A DNA stretch of 13,371 nucleotides. It comes from Actinomycetota bacterium (lineage in GTDB: Bacteria > Actinomycetota > Thermoleophilia > UBA2241). The DNA is taken from contig PKYM01000239.1 in NCBI GenBank assembly GCA_003132645.1, positions 139-13,509 of the forward strand, read 5' to 3'. The position numbers and the translations under genes are program-made. Positions 1-6,724 of the stretch are shown here, one piece after another (the first letter of the stretch is position 1; every line of letters starts with the position of its first letter). Below the pieces are notes generated by a model, which saw only the letters and a program-made list of their open reading frames with translations, ran no database searches and had not been told where the DNA came from.

Positions 1-284
1 GCCTCGAACTCCTCGCGGGTCTGGTGGACCCAGTAGTAACCCGCGTTCTCGATGATCTTCTTGACGTCGGCGAGCTCCTGCTCGGTGTTCATCTCGGTGT
101 ACATGCCCATGAGGTGGCACTCCCAGCCCCCGCCGGGCTTTTCGACCATGGGGATGAGCACCTTGCCGAGCAGGTCGCCGTTCAGCACGGCGATGTCGAC
201 GCCGTAGATGGGCAGCGCGTTCAGGAACTTGCGGTAGCAGACGTTTGAGCCGTGGATGTCGGTTACGTAGAAAAGTTTGATCAT
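1..284 (-). CDS. Metallophosphoesterase (calcineurin-like), N-terminal part
   Basis: This is the N-terminal 94 residues of a protein that runs off the left edge. It begins MIKLFYVTDIHGSN, and the Asp9-x-His11 pair followed by Gly36-Asp37 (NGDLLGK) forms the first two metal-binding blocks of the calcineurin-like metallophosphoesterase fold. Such enzymes hydrolyse phosphoesters at a two-metal centre. The substrate cannot be told, because the GNHE/GH blocks lie outside the window. The ATG at 282-284 is chosen because GAGGAG sits eight bases upstream and the DIHG motif follows at the usual distance from the N-terminus. It lies 74 bases downstream of the permease gene on the same strand, with a strong hairpin between them, so cotranscription is uncertain. 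The family call is fairly sure; the role is unknown. Confidence 0.75.
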   Translation of the reverse strand, partial: MIKLFYVTDIHGSNVCYRKFLNALPIYGVDIAVLNGDLLGKVLIPMVEKPGGGWECHLMGMYTEMNTEQELADVKKIIENAGYYWVHQTREEFE

Positions 285-305
285 CTATCACGCTCCTCGT
301 GCGTA

Positions 306-344
306 GTGGGGGGCGGGAGTCTCTTCAGGACTCCCGCCCCCCAC
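306..344 (-). terminator. 16-bp perfect hairpin between permease and phosphoesterase genes
   Basis: A perfect 16-bp inverted repeat (306-321 paired with 329-344, arm GTGGGGGGCGGGAGTC) has a 7-base loop. It begins 14 bases past the permease stop codon. It is very stable and well placed for a terminator, but no run of T follows on the minus strand. It could instead act as a 3' stabilising or attenuating element that lowers expression of the downstream phosphoesterase gene. Confidence 0.6.
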
Positions 345-358
345 ACGGAACTGTCAGG

Positions 359-1996
359 TCACTCGGGAGGCAGCTCGCCGTAGGTCACGGCGGAGATGTC
401 CATGCCTGACTTCGACTTGTTGTAGGCGCTCCAGGCGTAGTACCAGATGATGCCGGCGACCCAGATACCGACGAACAGAATGATCGAGGAGCCGGTGAAC
501 GTCGCGGTCGCCGCGTTGTGGACGATGAAGTAGTAGAGCAGGATGCAGAGGTAGACCATGTCGACCGAGGCGCCCCAGACGATCACGGGCAGGCCGAGGA
601 AGGTCCACTTCTTGTAGGGCGACGAATCCCACACGCCCTTGGCCCTGCGTGAGTAGGGGAACCAGAAGGCGGCGATCGCCGTCGGAATGAACACCGAGGT
701 CACCTGCATGCCGGTGAGCACGATGTTCTGCATCGTGTTCTGCAGCAGCGTGTAGTAGAGGATGAGCAGTGCCTGGCCGAGGACGAGGCAGAGAATGTGG
801 TTCTTGACCGGCGAGGCAAAGCGCGGGTTGATGTCGGTGAACCACTTGGGGCCCATGCGGTCCATGCCCCAGGCGAACAGGATACGCGGGAAGGCCAGGT
901 ACGAAAGCGCCAGCCACCAGACGGTGAAGGCCACATACGAGAAGCCCATGATGCCGGCGGCGAGCCTGGTGTACCAGGCCGACGTACCTATGACGTACAC
1001 GGCGAGGTCGATGAAGTTGCTGCCGTACGGCATGTGGGCCATCGAGGCGATCGGCCCGTTGTTGTCGTTCCAAGCCGACGCGTTCAGGAACTGGAAGCCG
1101 ACCGTGTGGTACAGGATGATGGCGAACCACATCATGAAGACGAATGGCACCAGGATGGCAAAGGTGTTGGCCCAGATGATCGACTTGTCGGGGCGCTTGA
1201 CCTCGCCGGCGATGAAGGCGATCGAGTAGGCGTAGGCGAACAGCCACGACATGGCGACCATGGTGCCCAGGGTGGCGCTCCAGTTCGTGTGCGTGGGCAT
1301 GACCTGGCCGGCGGCCGTGCCGACCTGGTTGATGAAGGCGTGGTAGGTGGGGCCGTGGACGCCGGACGCCGTTGCGGCCGCGTCCCACTTGCTCATGAAC
1401 TTGGCCCGCGACGTGAAGGTCAGGACGACGCCGATCAGGGCGCAGCCGCCGATGCCGAAGACCATGACGACTTTCTGCGCCCGGGCAAAGATCTTGATAC
1501 CGAAGACCACGAACAGAAAGCCGATGACGTTGAGGATCGAGGCGATCAAGAACGTGTGCCAGGTGGCGCTGACCAGCCAGTTGGAGGCGCCGGTCCAGCC
1601 GAGGTAGTTGAAGGTGATGGTGAGACCGGGATCGACGGCCAGCGGCGCCAGCACGTAGAGCCACATCAGCCAGATGGCGGCGTCGCCGAAGCTCTGGGCG
1701 ATGCCGTAGACCGGATGGATGATGCGTGAGTTGTACACATACTCGCCGCCGGAGCGCGGCATGGAGCCGCCCAGAATGCCCCAGACGAGCGGGAAGCCGA
1801 TGCCGGCCAGCACCGCCGAGATGATCGCGGCGATGATGAGGTTGCCACCGAGGAACACCCCGAGACCCAGGCTGATCGTCACCCAGATGCTGGGAGTCAG
1901 TCCCTGGTTCATGAAGCCGACCGCAAACGCGTCCATCATGGAGAGGCCGCGCACCAGGCCGCTTGCCTTGCGTGCATAAGCTAGTTCTTCAGACAC
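359..1996 (-). CDS. APC-superfamily amino-acid permease
   Basis: This is a 545-residue polytopic membrane protein with about 12 hydrophobic segments, typical of amino acid-polyamine-organocation transporters. Family signs are the glycine-containing first segment (GFMNQGLTPSIW), the conserved MPRSGGEYVY block after the second segment, GEVKRPDKSI near the middle, and the FAWGMDRMGPKWF loop before a tPvk-like motif. It probably imports an amino acid or related solute by cation coupling; the substrate cannot be read from sequence. I chose the GTG at 1994-1996 because AAGGGGG lies five bases upstream. The frame is open to an ATG at 2071, but that adds 25 polar, arginine-rich residues and no ribosome site was seen. 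It follows an Lrp/AsnC gene by 84 bases, which suggests Lrp-controlled uptake. Confidence 0.85.
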   Translation of the reverse strand: MSEELAYARKASGLVRGLSMMDAFAVGFMNQGLTPSIWVTISLGLGVFLGGNLIIAAIISAVLAGIGFPLVWGILGGSMPRSGGEYVYNSRIIHPVYGIAQSFGDAAIWLMWLYVLAPLAVDPGLTITFNYLGWTGASNWLVSATWHTFLIASILNVIGFLFVVFGIKIFARAQKVVMVFGIGGCALIGVVLTFTSRAKFMSKWDAAATASGVHGPTYHAFINQVGTAAGQVMPTHTNWSATLGTMVAMSWLFAYAYSIAFIAGEVKRPDKSIIWANTFAILVPFVFMMWFAIILYHTVGFQFLNASAWNDNNGPIASMAHMPYGSNFIDLAVYVIGTSAWYTRLAAGIMGFSYVAFTVWWLALSYLAFPRILFAWGMDRMGPKWFTDINPRFASPVKNHILCLVLGQALLILYYTLLQNTMQNIVLTGMQVTSVFIPTAIAAFWFPYSRRAKGVWDSSPYKKWTFLGLPVIVWGASVDMVYLCILLYYFIVHNAATATFTGSSIILFVGIWVAGIIWYYAWSAYNKSKSGMDISAVTYGELPPE

Positions 1997-2080
1997 TATC
2001 GCCCCCTTGGATCCCTTCAACGGCCGCCCGGACAGTAAGGAGAGGGCCCGGGTCGGTCGCCCAAAACGCACCTGACTGAT

Positions 2081-2572
2081 CTAGAGTCCGCCGCCCCCTT
2101 TCTCCCCGACCGTCTCGGGAATGCGCCACTCGTAGATGTCCTTGAGCTTCCAGGGGACCACGACGGTCCTCGTCCGCGACACTCCCTGAACCTTGCCGAT
2201 GACTTCGTCGACGAAGCGCAGTAGGTCTTCCGTGTCGCGCGCATAGACCTGCGCGCTCAAGTCGCCGTCGCCGACCGATCCGGCGACGTAGCTGATGTTG
2301 TCGAGACTGCAGAGTCGCTCGGCCACAGCCTGGACCATGCCGGGCGCGACCTCGATGATGACGTCGCCCGTGACACGATAGCCGACAGCCTGGGGATTGA
2401 CTATGGCGGTGATCTTGACGACTCCGGCGCGCACGAGGCGCTCGATGCGATAGCGCACGGCCCGCTCGGAAACGTGGCCGATCCGGCGGGTCATCTCGGC
2501 CGACGAGATACGCCCGTCCTCGGCAAGCAGCGCGACGATCTGACGATCGATCGCGTCCAGATTGAATGTCAC
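2081..2572 (-). CDS. Lrp/AsnC-family transcriptional regulator
   Basis: The 163-residue product has the two-part Lrp/AsnC structure. A winged helix-turn-helix lies at residues 4-52 (LDAIDRQIVALL, then the recognition region SERAVRYRIERL). A RAM/AsnC ligand domain lies at about 67-145, including YVAGSVGDGDL. Lrp proteins bind DNA as multimers and respond to amino acids. The frame is open up to 2770, but the extra 66 residues are arginine-rich and unlike the family. The GTG at 2570-2572 gives the usual length with LDAIDRQI close to the N-terminus. The ribosome site is weak (GGGG/TGGG runs), and a GTG four codons upstream is a possible alternative. The amino-acid permease is 84 bases downstream and is the likely target. 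TGTCAAC repeats upstream may be autoregulatory sites. Confidence 0.85.
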   Translation of the reverse strand: MTFNLDAIDRQIVALLAEDGRISSAEMTRRIGHVSERAVRYRIERLVRAGVVKITAIVNPQAVGYRVTGDVIIEVAPGMVQAVAERLCSLDNISYVAGSVGDGDLSAQVYARDTEDLLRFVDEVIGKVQGVSRTRTVVVPWKLKDIYEWRIPETVGEKGGGGL

Positions 2573-2807
2573 CCCAGACCCCACATTGTCAACTTGGCCT
2601 ACTTCAATGCAACCGTAGGAAAATGTCAACCTGCTGGCAAGTCTCGTAGGATTCGAACACTCCGCTGCGACCGTGCGTCGCTTTCTGACAGTCCGGGCCG
2701 CCGATGGACCGCGACCGACGAGACCCAAGCGAGCCCACACCCCCTCCCCTCGGCTTGCAGAATATCGCATGTGGCCTCGGGATGGTAGGCGGCGCCCGGC
2801 GACTAGA
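2573..2807. other. Intergenic region between the nuoF-gltD fusion and lrp
   Basis: This 235-base gap holds no gene I can support. It contains the candidate lrp promoter, TGTCAAC repeats (2587-2593 and 2624-2630), and upstream of them a structured stretch (2635-2726). In that stretch an imperfect 12-bp pairing (2715-2726 with 2639-2650) encloses a GCGAC/GTCGC hairpin and ends with a tRNA-like TTCGAATCC...GCCA. No clear terminator follows the upstream gene. Confidence 0.5.
2601..2629 (-). promoter_or_regulatory. Candidate promoter of the lrp gene
   Basis: On the minus strand a perfect TTGACA (2624-2629) is followed after 17 bases by TGAAGT (2601-2606), a poor -10 box matching only three of six positions. 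It would start transcription near 2594 with a leader of about 20 bases. The -35 is convincing and the -10 is not, so an activator or a different -10 is possible. Confidence 0.35.
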
Positions 2808-5800
2808 CTAGTGCTCCAGGTCGCACCGCAGGCAACGTGAAGCCTCGCATCGCGCCTGCTCGTCGCTGATGTTGCACACGACTTCGACGAAGCTCTTCAC
2901 ACGCTCCTGCGCGGGCACACGCCGGGGCCGCACCCGCGGCAGCTCGGCTTCGTCGAGTTCGGCCGCCGGTGAACGCGGCACACGACGGCGCCGGCCCAGT
3001 TCGTCGAGCAGTTCCTGCCGAGGTGAGCGCCCGGTCAGGAAACGCTCGATGGCAAATGCGGCGCGCTGACCGTCGCCGATCGCCTCGACGAGCGTCGCCG
3101 GACCCCTTACGACGTCGCCGCCGGCGAACACCTGGGGATTGGCCGTCCGATAGTCGAACGGATCGGCGACGATCGTCCCCCACTCGCTCACCGCGATACC
3201 CTCGCCGTCGAGCCAGGACAGGTCGACCGACTGCCCGATCGCCGGGATCAGCGTGTCGCAATCGACCACGAACTCCGAGTTCGCAACGGGGACCGGGCGG
3301 CGACGTCCGCTGTCGTCGGGCTCGCCCAGCGCCATCCGCGCGCACTCGAGACCGCGGACATGCCCGTGGTCGTCTTTGAGCACGCGGCGCGGGGCGACGA
3401 GGTACTCGAACTTGAGCCCCTCCTCGTCACCCTCGAGGACCTCCCACTCGTACGCGGGCATCTCCGCCTGCGAACGGCGATACACGAGGGTCACGTCGCG
3501 GGTTGCCCCGGCCATCTCCTGCAGTCGGAGCGCGGTCCGTGCCGCATCCATGGCGACTGAGCCGCCACCCACTACCGCCACCTTGTGCCCGACCGCCGGA
3601 TGACCGCCCATGTTCACGTCGCGCAGGAACTCGACTCCCGGCAGCACGCCTTCGGCGTCCTCGCCGTCCACACCGAGCGGCTTCGTCTCGTGTGCGCCGA
3701 TCGCCAGAAAGACGGCATCGTACCCGTCGTCGGCGAGAGAGCCGATGGTGAAGTCGCGGCCGAGCCTCTGACCCGTCCGCAGCTCGACGCCGACGTCCAG
3801 AATGACCTGCACCTCGCGAGCCACCACGTCCTTCGGCATCCTGAAGTCGGGCAGGCCGACCTGGAGCATGCCACCGGCTGCGGGCAGCGCTTCGAAGACG
3901 GCAACCGGGAACCCGGAGAGGGCGAGCTGGTAGGCGCACGAGAGCCCACCGGGACCGGCGCCGACGACCGCGACCCTCTTGGTCTGAAGCGGCGCCACCG
4001 GCGCCACGACCTCGCCTGAGGGAACGTTGTCGGCCATGAAACGCTTGACCGCGGTCGCCGACACGGCGTCGTCGATCTCGGCCCGCTTGCACATCGCCTC
4101 GCAGGGGTGGTTGCAGACGCGTCCGCAGATGCTCGGGAAGGGGTTGCGCTCCATGTGGACGGCGACGGCTTCCTCGAACTGGCCGGAGGCGACGAGCGCG
4201 AGGTAGCTCGGCGTGTCGACACCGGCCGGACAGGTGTGCGTGCAAGGCGCTTTGACCAGCTCCTCGCACTGACAGGCCGAACACTTCTTCTCGAGAATGT
4301 GTTCCTCGTACTCGTGCCGGAAGTACTTGATCGTGGAGAGCACAGGGTTGGGCGCGGTCTGCCCAAGGCCGCACAGGCTCGTCGTCTTGACCATGTTGGC
4401 CAGCCGCTCGAGACGGTCGATGTCCTCCAGTTCGCCCTCGCCCCGCGTGATCTTCTCGAGGATCTCGAGCATGCGCTTGGTCCCCAGGCGGCACGGCACG
4501 CACTTGCCGCACGACTCGGTCTGCGTGAAGTTGATGAAGAACCTGGCGAAGTCGACCATGCAGGTCGTCTCGTCGGTGACGATGACGCCGCCCGAGCCCA
4601 TGATGGCGCCGGCGAGTTTGAGCGAGTCGTAGTCGACCGGCAGGTCGAGGTGCTTCTCGCTCAGACAGCCGCCCGAGGGGCCACCCATCTGCACGGCCTT
4701 GAAGTGCCGGTTGCGCGTGATCCCGCCGCCGACGTCGAAGATCAGCTCGCGCAGCGTAACGCCCATGGGCACTTCGACGAGGCCGGTGTTGTTGACCTTG
4801 CCCGCCAGCGAGAAGACCTTCGTGCCCTTGCTGCCGTCGGTCCCCATGGATGCGAACCACGCCGCGCCGTTCAGGATGATCGGCGCCACGTTCGCCCAGG
4901 TCTCCACGTTGTTGATGTTCGTCGGCTTGCCCCAGAGGCCCGAGACGGCTGGGAAGGGCGGCCGCGGGTGCGGCATGCCGCGCTTGCCCTCGATGCTCGC
5001 CATCAGCGCCGTCTCCTCGCCGCACACGAAGGCGCCGGCACCCTCCTTGACCTTGACGTGGAAGCTGAAGCCACTGCCCAGGATGTCGTCGCCCAGCAGG
5101 CCGAGCGCTTCGGCCTGGGCGATGGCGATGTGCAGGTGCTTGATCGCCGTCGGATACTCCGCGCGGCAGTAGGCATAGCCCTCGTCGGCGCCCATCGCGT
5201 ACGCGCCGATGATCATGCCCTCGAGGACGGCGTTGGTGTCGCCTTCGAGCACGCCGCGATCCATGAACGCGCCCGGGTCACCCTCGTCGGCGTTGCAGAT
5301 CACGTACTTCTTGTCGCCGGGCTGACGCGCCGTGAGCCCCCACTTGACTCCTGTAGAGAAACCGCCACCGCCACGGCCACGCAGCCCGCTGGCGACGACC
5401 TCGTCGACCACGTCCTGCGGCGTCATCGCGCCGAGGGCACTGGCCAGCGCCGCGTAGCCGTCTCGCGCGATGAAGGCGTCGATATCGGTCGGGTCGATCG
5501 TGCCGCAGTTGCGCAGGACGACCTTCTTCTGCCGGGCGAAGAAGGGGATCTGGTCGAGCCGGGCGACGTGTTCACCGTCGTCGCCCACGTAGGTGAGCCG
5601 CTCAACGACATCGCCCCGCATCAGCGTGTGCGTGACGATGTCGGGCACGTCGCCGGGCTCCACCATCTGATAGAAGACCGTCTCCGACTCTCCACCGTTC
5701 GAGGTCTTCTCGACGACTACGACCGGTCCGCGTGAGCAGAAGCCATGACAGCCCGTCTTGCGCACCTCGACGTCGGTCAGTCCGTGCTCGCGCACCACGC

Positions 5801-5960
5801 GCTCCAGCGCCTCGTGGACGGCGGCGCCACCGCCGGCGCGGCAACCCGTGTCGCCGCAGACCTGCACGACGGTCGCCGCCCGCGGCCGGGCGAGGAGCTG
5901 CCGCCGATATTCGGCGAGGGCGGCGAGCGACGTGAGGCGATGGGAAGCGACGGTCGCCAT
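2808..5960 (-). CDS. NuoF-GltD fusion: NADH-binding flavoprotein fused to an NADPH-type FAD oxidoreductase
   Basis: The product is 1050 residues. In order: a thioredoxin-like [2Fe-2S] domain (Cys35, 40, 71, 75); a NuoF/51-kDa module with FMN/NADH blocks (GLRGRGGGGFSTG about 192-204, ICNADEGDPGAF about 221-232, GEETALMASIEG about 314-325); an SLBB region; and an N3-type [4Fe-4S] site (CGKCVPC 484-490 plus Cys530). Next come a GltD-type Fe-S domain (cysteines about 560-624), an FAD Rossmann fold (GAGPGG 667-672), an NADP(H) fold (VGGGSVAMD, YRRSQAEMP 827-835) and a C-terminal CLRCDLEH tail. The 51-kDa part is closest to HydB/HndC-like subunits, not respiratory complex I. The ATG at 5958-5960 lies one base past the nuoE stop, implying translational coupling. 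A two-cofactor, possibly bifurcating, transhydrogenase is inferred. Confidence 0.88.
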   Translation of the reverse strand: MATVASHRLTSLAALAEYRRQLLARPRAATVVQVCGDTGCRAGGGAAVHEALERVVREHGLTDVEVRKTGCHGFCSRGPVVVVEKTSNGGESETVFYQMVEPGDVPDIVTHTLMRGDVVERLTYVGDDGEHVARLDQIPFFARQKKVVLRNCGTIDPTDIDAFIARDGYAALASALGAMTPQDVVDEVVASGLRGRGGGGFSTGVKWGLTARQPGDKKYVICNADEGDPGAFMDRGVLEGDTNAVLEGMIIGAYAMGADEGYAYCRAEYPTAIKHLHIAIAQAEALGLLGDDILGSGFSFHVKVKEGAGAFVCGEETALMASIEGKRGMPHPRPPFPAVSGLWGKPTNINNVETWANVAPIILNGAAWFASMGTDGSKGTKVFSLAGKVNNTGLVEVPMGVTLRELIFDVGGGITRNRHFKAVQMGGPSGGCLSEKHLDLPVDYDSLKLAGAIMGSGGVIVTDETTCMVDFARFFINFTQTESCGKCVPCRLGTKRMLEILEKITRGEGELEDIDRLERLANMVKTTSLCGLGQTAPNPVLSTIKYFRHEYEEHILEKKCSACQCEELVKAPCTHTCPAGVDTPSYLALVASGQFEEAVAVHMERNPFPSICGRVCNHPCEAMCKRAEIDDAVSATAVKRFMADNVPSGEVVAPVAPLQTKRVAVVGAGPGGLSCAYQLALSGFPVAVFEALPAAGGMLQVGLPDFRMPKDVVAREVQVILDVGVELRTGQRLGRDFTIGSLADDGYDAVFLAIGAHETKPLGVDGEDAEGVLPGVEFLRDVNMGGHPAVGHKVAVVGGGSVAMDAARTALRLQEMAGATRDVTLVYRRSQAEMPAYEWEVLEGDEEGLKFEYLVAPRRVLKDDHGHVRGLECARMALGEPDDSGRRRPVPVANSEFVVDCDTLIPAIGQSVDLSWLDGEGIAVSEWGTIVADPFDYRTANPQVFAGGDVVRGPATLVEAIGDGQRAAFAIERFLTGRSPRQELLDELGRRRRVPRSPAAELDEAELPRVRPRRVPAQERVKSFVEVVCNISDEQARCEASRCLRCDLEH

Positions 5961-5961
5961 C

Positions 5962-6501
5962 CTATGCCGTCCCTTCCCCGCGCGAGCCGCTCCGGGACTC
6001 GTCCAGGATGGGGCCGACACGCGAGCCCTTCATCTTGCCGAAGTACTGCCCGTCCACAGTCATGACCGGCGCGAACGAGCAAGCGCCGAGGCAGGCGACC
6101 GTGTCGAGCGTGAAGTCGAGGTCGGGCGTCGTCTCACCCGGCGCGATGGAGAGGTCCTTGCGGACCGCCCGCAACACCTCGTCGCCGCCGCGCACGTGAC
6201 AGGCCGTCCCTTGGCAGACGCACACCTTGTGACGGCCGCTCGGCACCGTCGAGAACTGGGCGTAGAAGGTGACGACGCCGTAGATACGCGAAGCAGGGAT
6301 GCCGGTGAGGCGTGCGATCTCCTCGATCACCGGCTCGGGCAGGTACCCGTACCTGCTCTGCACCCGCTGCAGGATCGGTATGAGATCGCTCGCTGGCGGT
6401 CGCTTCTGGCCGATGATCTCCGCCAGCGGCGTGAGGTCGATCTGGTCGCCCTCGTCGGCGGGGTCGGCCTCGTGGACCGGCGTCACCGGTCGCCTCGCCA
6501 C
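5962..6501 (-). CDS. nuoE: NuoE-like 24-kDa [2Fe-2S] subunit
   Basis: This 179-residue thioredoxin-like ferredoxin matches the 24-kDa subunit of NADH dehydrogenases and HydC/HndA/StnC-type subunits. The helical N-terminal part (LIPILQRVQSRYGYLP, IPASRIYGVVTFYAQF) is typical. The [2Fe-2S] ligands are Cys96 and Cys101 (CQGTAC) and Cys137 and Cys141 (CLGAC). It would pass electrons to or from the FMN site of the NuoF part encoded one base downstream. The start is a GTG at 6499-6501 with GGAGG eight bases upstream (6510-6514). No other complex I genes are present, so a soluble NADH-linked flavoenzyme is more likely than a respiratory complex. The preceding 223-base gap carries candidate promoter and operator sequences. 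Confidence 0.9.
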   Translation of the reverse strand: MARRPVTPVHEADPADEGDQIDLTPLAEIIGQKRPPASDLIPILQRVQSRYGYLPEPVIEEIARLTGIPASRIYGVVTFYAQFSTVPSGRHKVCVCQGTACHVRGGDEVLRAVRKDLSIAPGETTPDLDFTLDTVACLGACSFAPVMTVDGQYFGKMKGSRVGPILDESRSGSRGEGTA

Positions 6502-6627
6502 GACTGCGCCCTCCGGCCTTGCGCTGCCACTCTGCCGCTCGGACTCGTCACCATCACGTGTCTCCCACGTCTCCTCTGGCTCTATCAGACGGCTGCACTG
6601 AGCAAGTTAAGTGCGGCTCGCCACTCC

Positions 6628-6633
6628 ATAATA
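6628..6633 (-). promoter_or_regulatory. Candidate -10 box for nuoE and the nuoF-gltD fusion
   Basis: TATTAT on the minus strand would place the transcription start near 6621, with a leader of about 120 bases. No good -35 box is found 16-18 bases upstream. A perfect palindrome is centred roughly 44 bases before the presumed start, which fits an activator-dependent promoter. Confidence 0.35.
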
Positions 6634-6657
6634 GCCGACCTGTCGAGCGTACACCTC

Positions 6658-6672
6658 CACGAACCGTTCGTG
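6658..6672. promoter_or_regulatory. 15-bp palindromic operator candidate upstream of nuoE
   Basis: CACGAAC-C-GTTCGTG is a perfect 7-1-7 palindrome in the nuoE promoter region. A 12-of-13 match to its core (ACGAAaCGTTCGT) occurs 68 bases away at 6727-6739, across the end of folD. Paired near-identical palindromes suggest a dimeric regulator. I cannot assign a regulator family: the spacing does not fit LexA (four-base spacer) or Rex. Confidence 0.45.
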
Positions 6673-6724
6673 CATCCGGTGCCTCTTCGCCCCCTGGCGA
6701 CGAGCCGCTCGGCCTTGGGCCACG

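Larger units (their letters stand above)
6502..6724. other. Intergenic regulatory region upstream of nuoE
   Basis: This 223-base gap between folD and nuoE holds no supported gene. On the minus strand it carries a 15-bp perfect palindrome (6658-6672), a TATTAT -10-like box (6628-6633), and two small inverted repeats in the presumed leader: GCACT/AGTGC (6595-6599 with 6610-6614) and ACGTG/CACGT (6556-6560 with 6566-6570). The nuoE ribosome site lies at 6510-6514. No terminator with a T run is visible after folD. Confidence 0.5.

Noticed and set aside
2635..2726. An intact tRNA (including tRNA-Sec) gene on the minus strand
   Set aside because: The 3' end looks like a tRNA but the T stem pairs at only three of five positions, base 8 is not T and no proper anticodon arm can be drawn. 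Kept only as a finding.
2573..2770. N-terminal extension of the Lrp-family protein to 229 residues
   Set aside because: The extra 66 residues are arginine-rich, unlike the family, and would cover the TTGACA box and the promoter region; the GTG at 2572 gives the normal length.
4107..5735. A 542-residue open frame on the plus strand opposite the NuoF-GltD gene, and a 532-residue one in another minus frame
   Set aside because: Both overlap a gene with complete, recognisable motifs and have low-complexity translations.
2808..6501. Part of respiratory complex I
   Set aside because: No other nuo genes are present, the NuoF part has an N-terminal thioredoxin-like domain and a fused GltD module, and it lacks the complex I context.
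6658..6672. LexA or Rex binding site
   Set aside because: The half-sites CGAAC/GTTCG resemble the Gram-positive LexA box but are one base apart instead of four, and the sequence does not match the Rex TGTGA-type operator.
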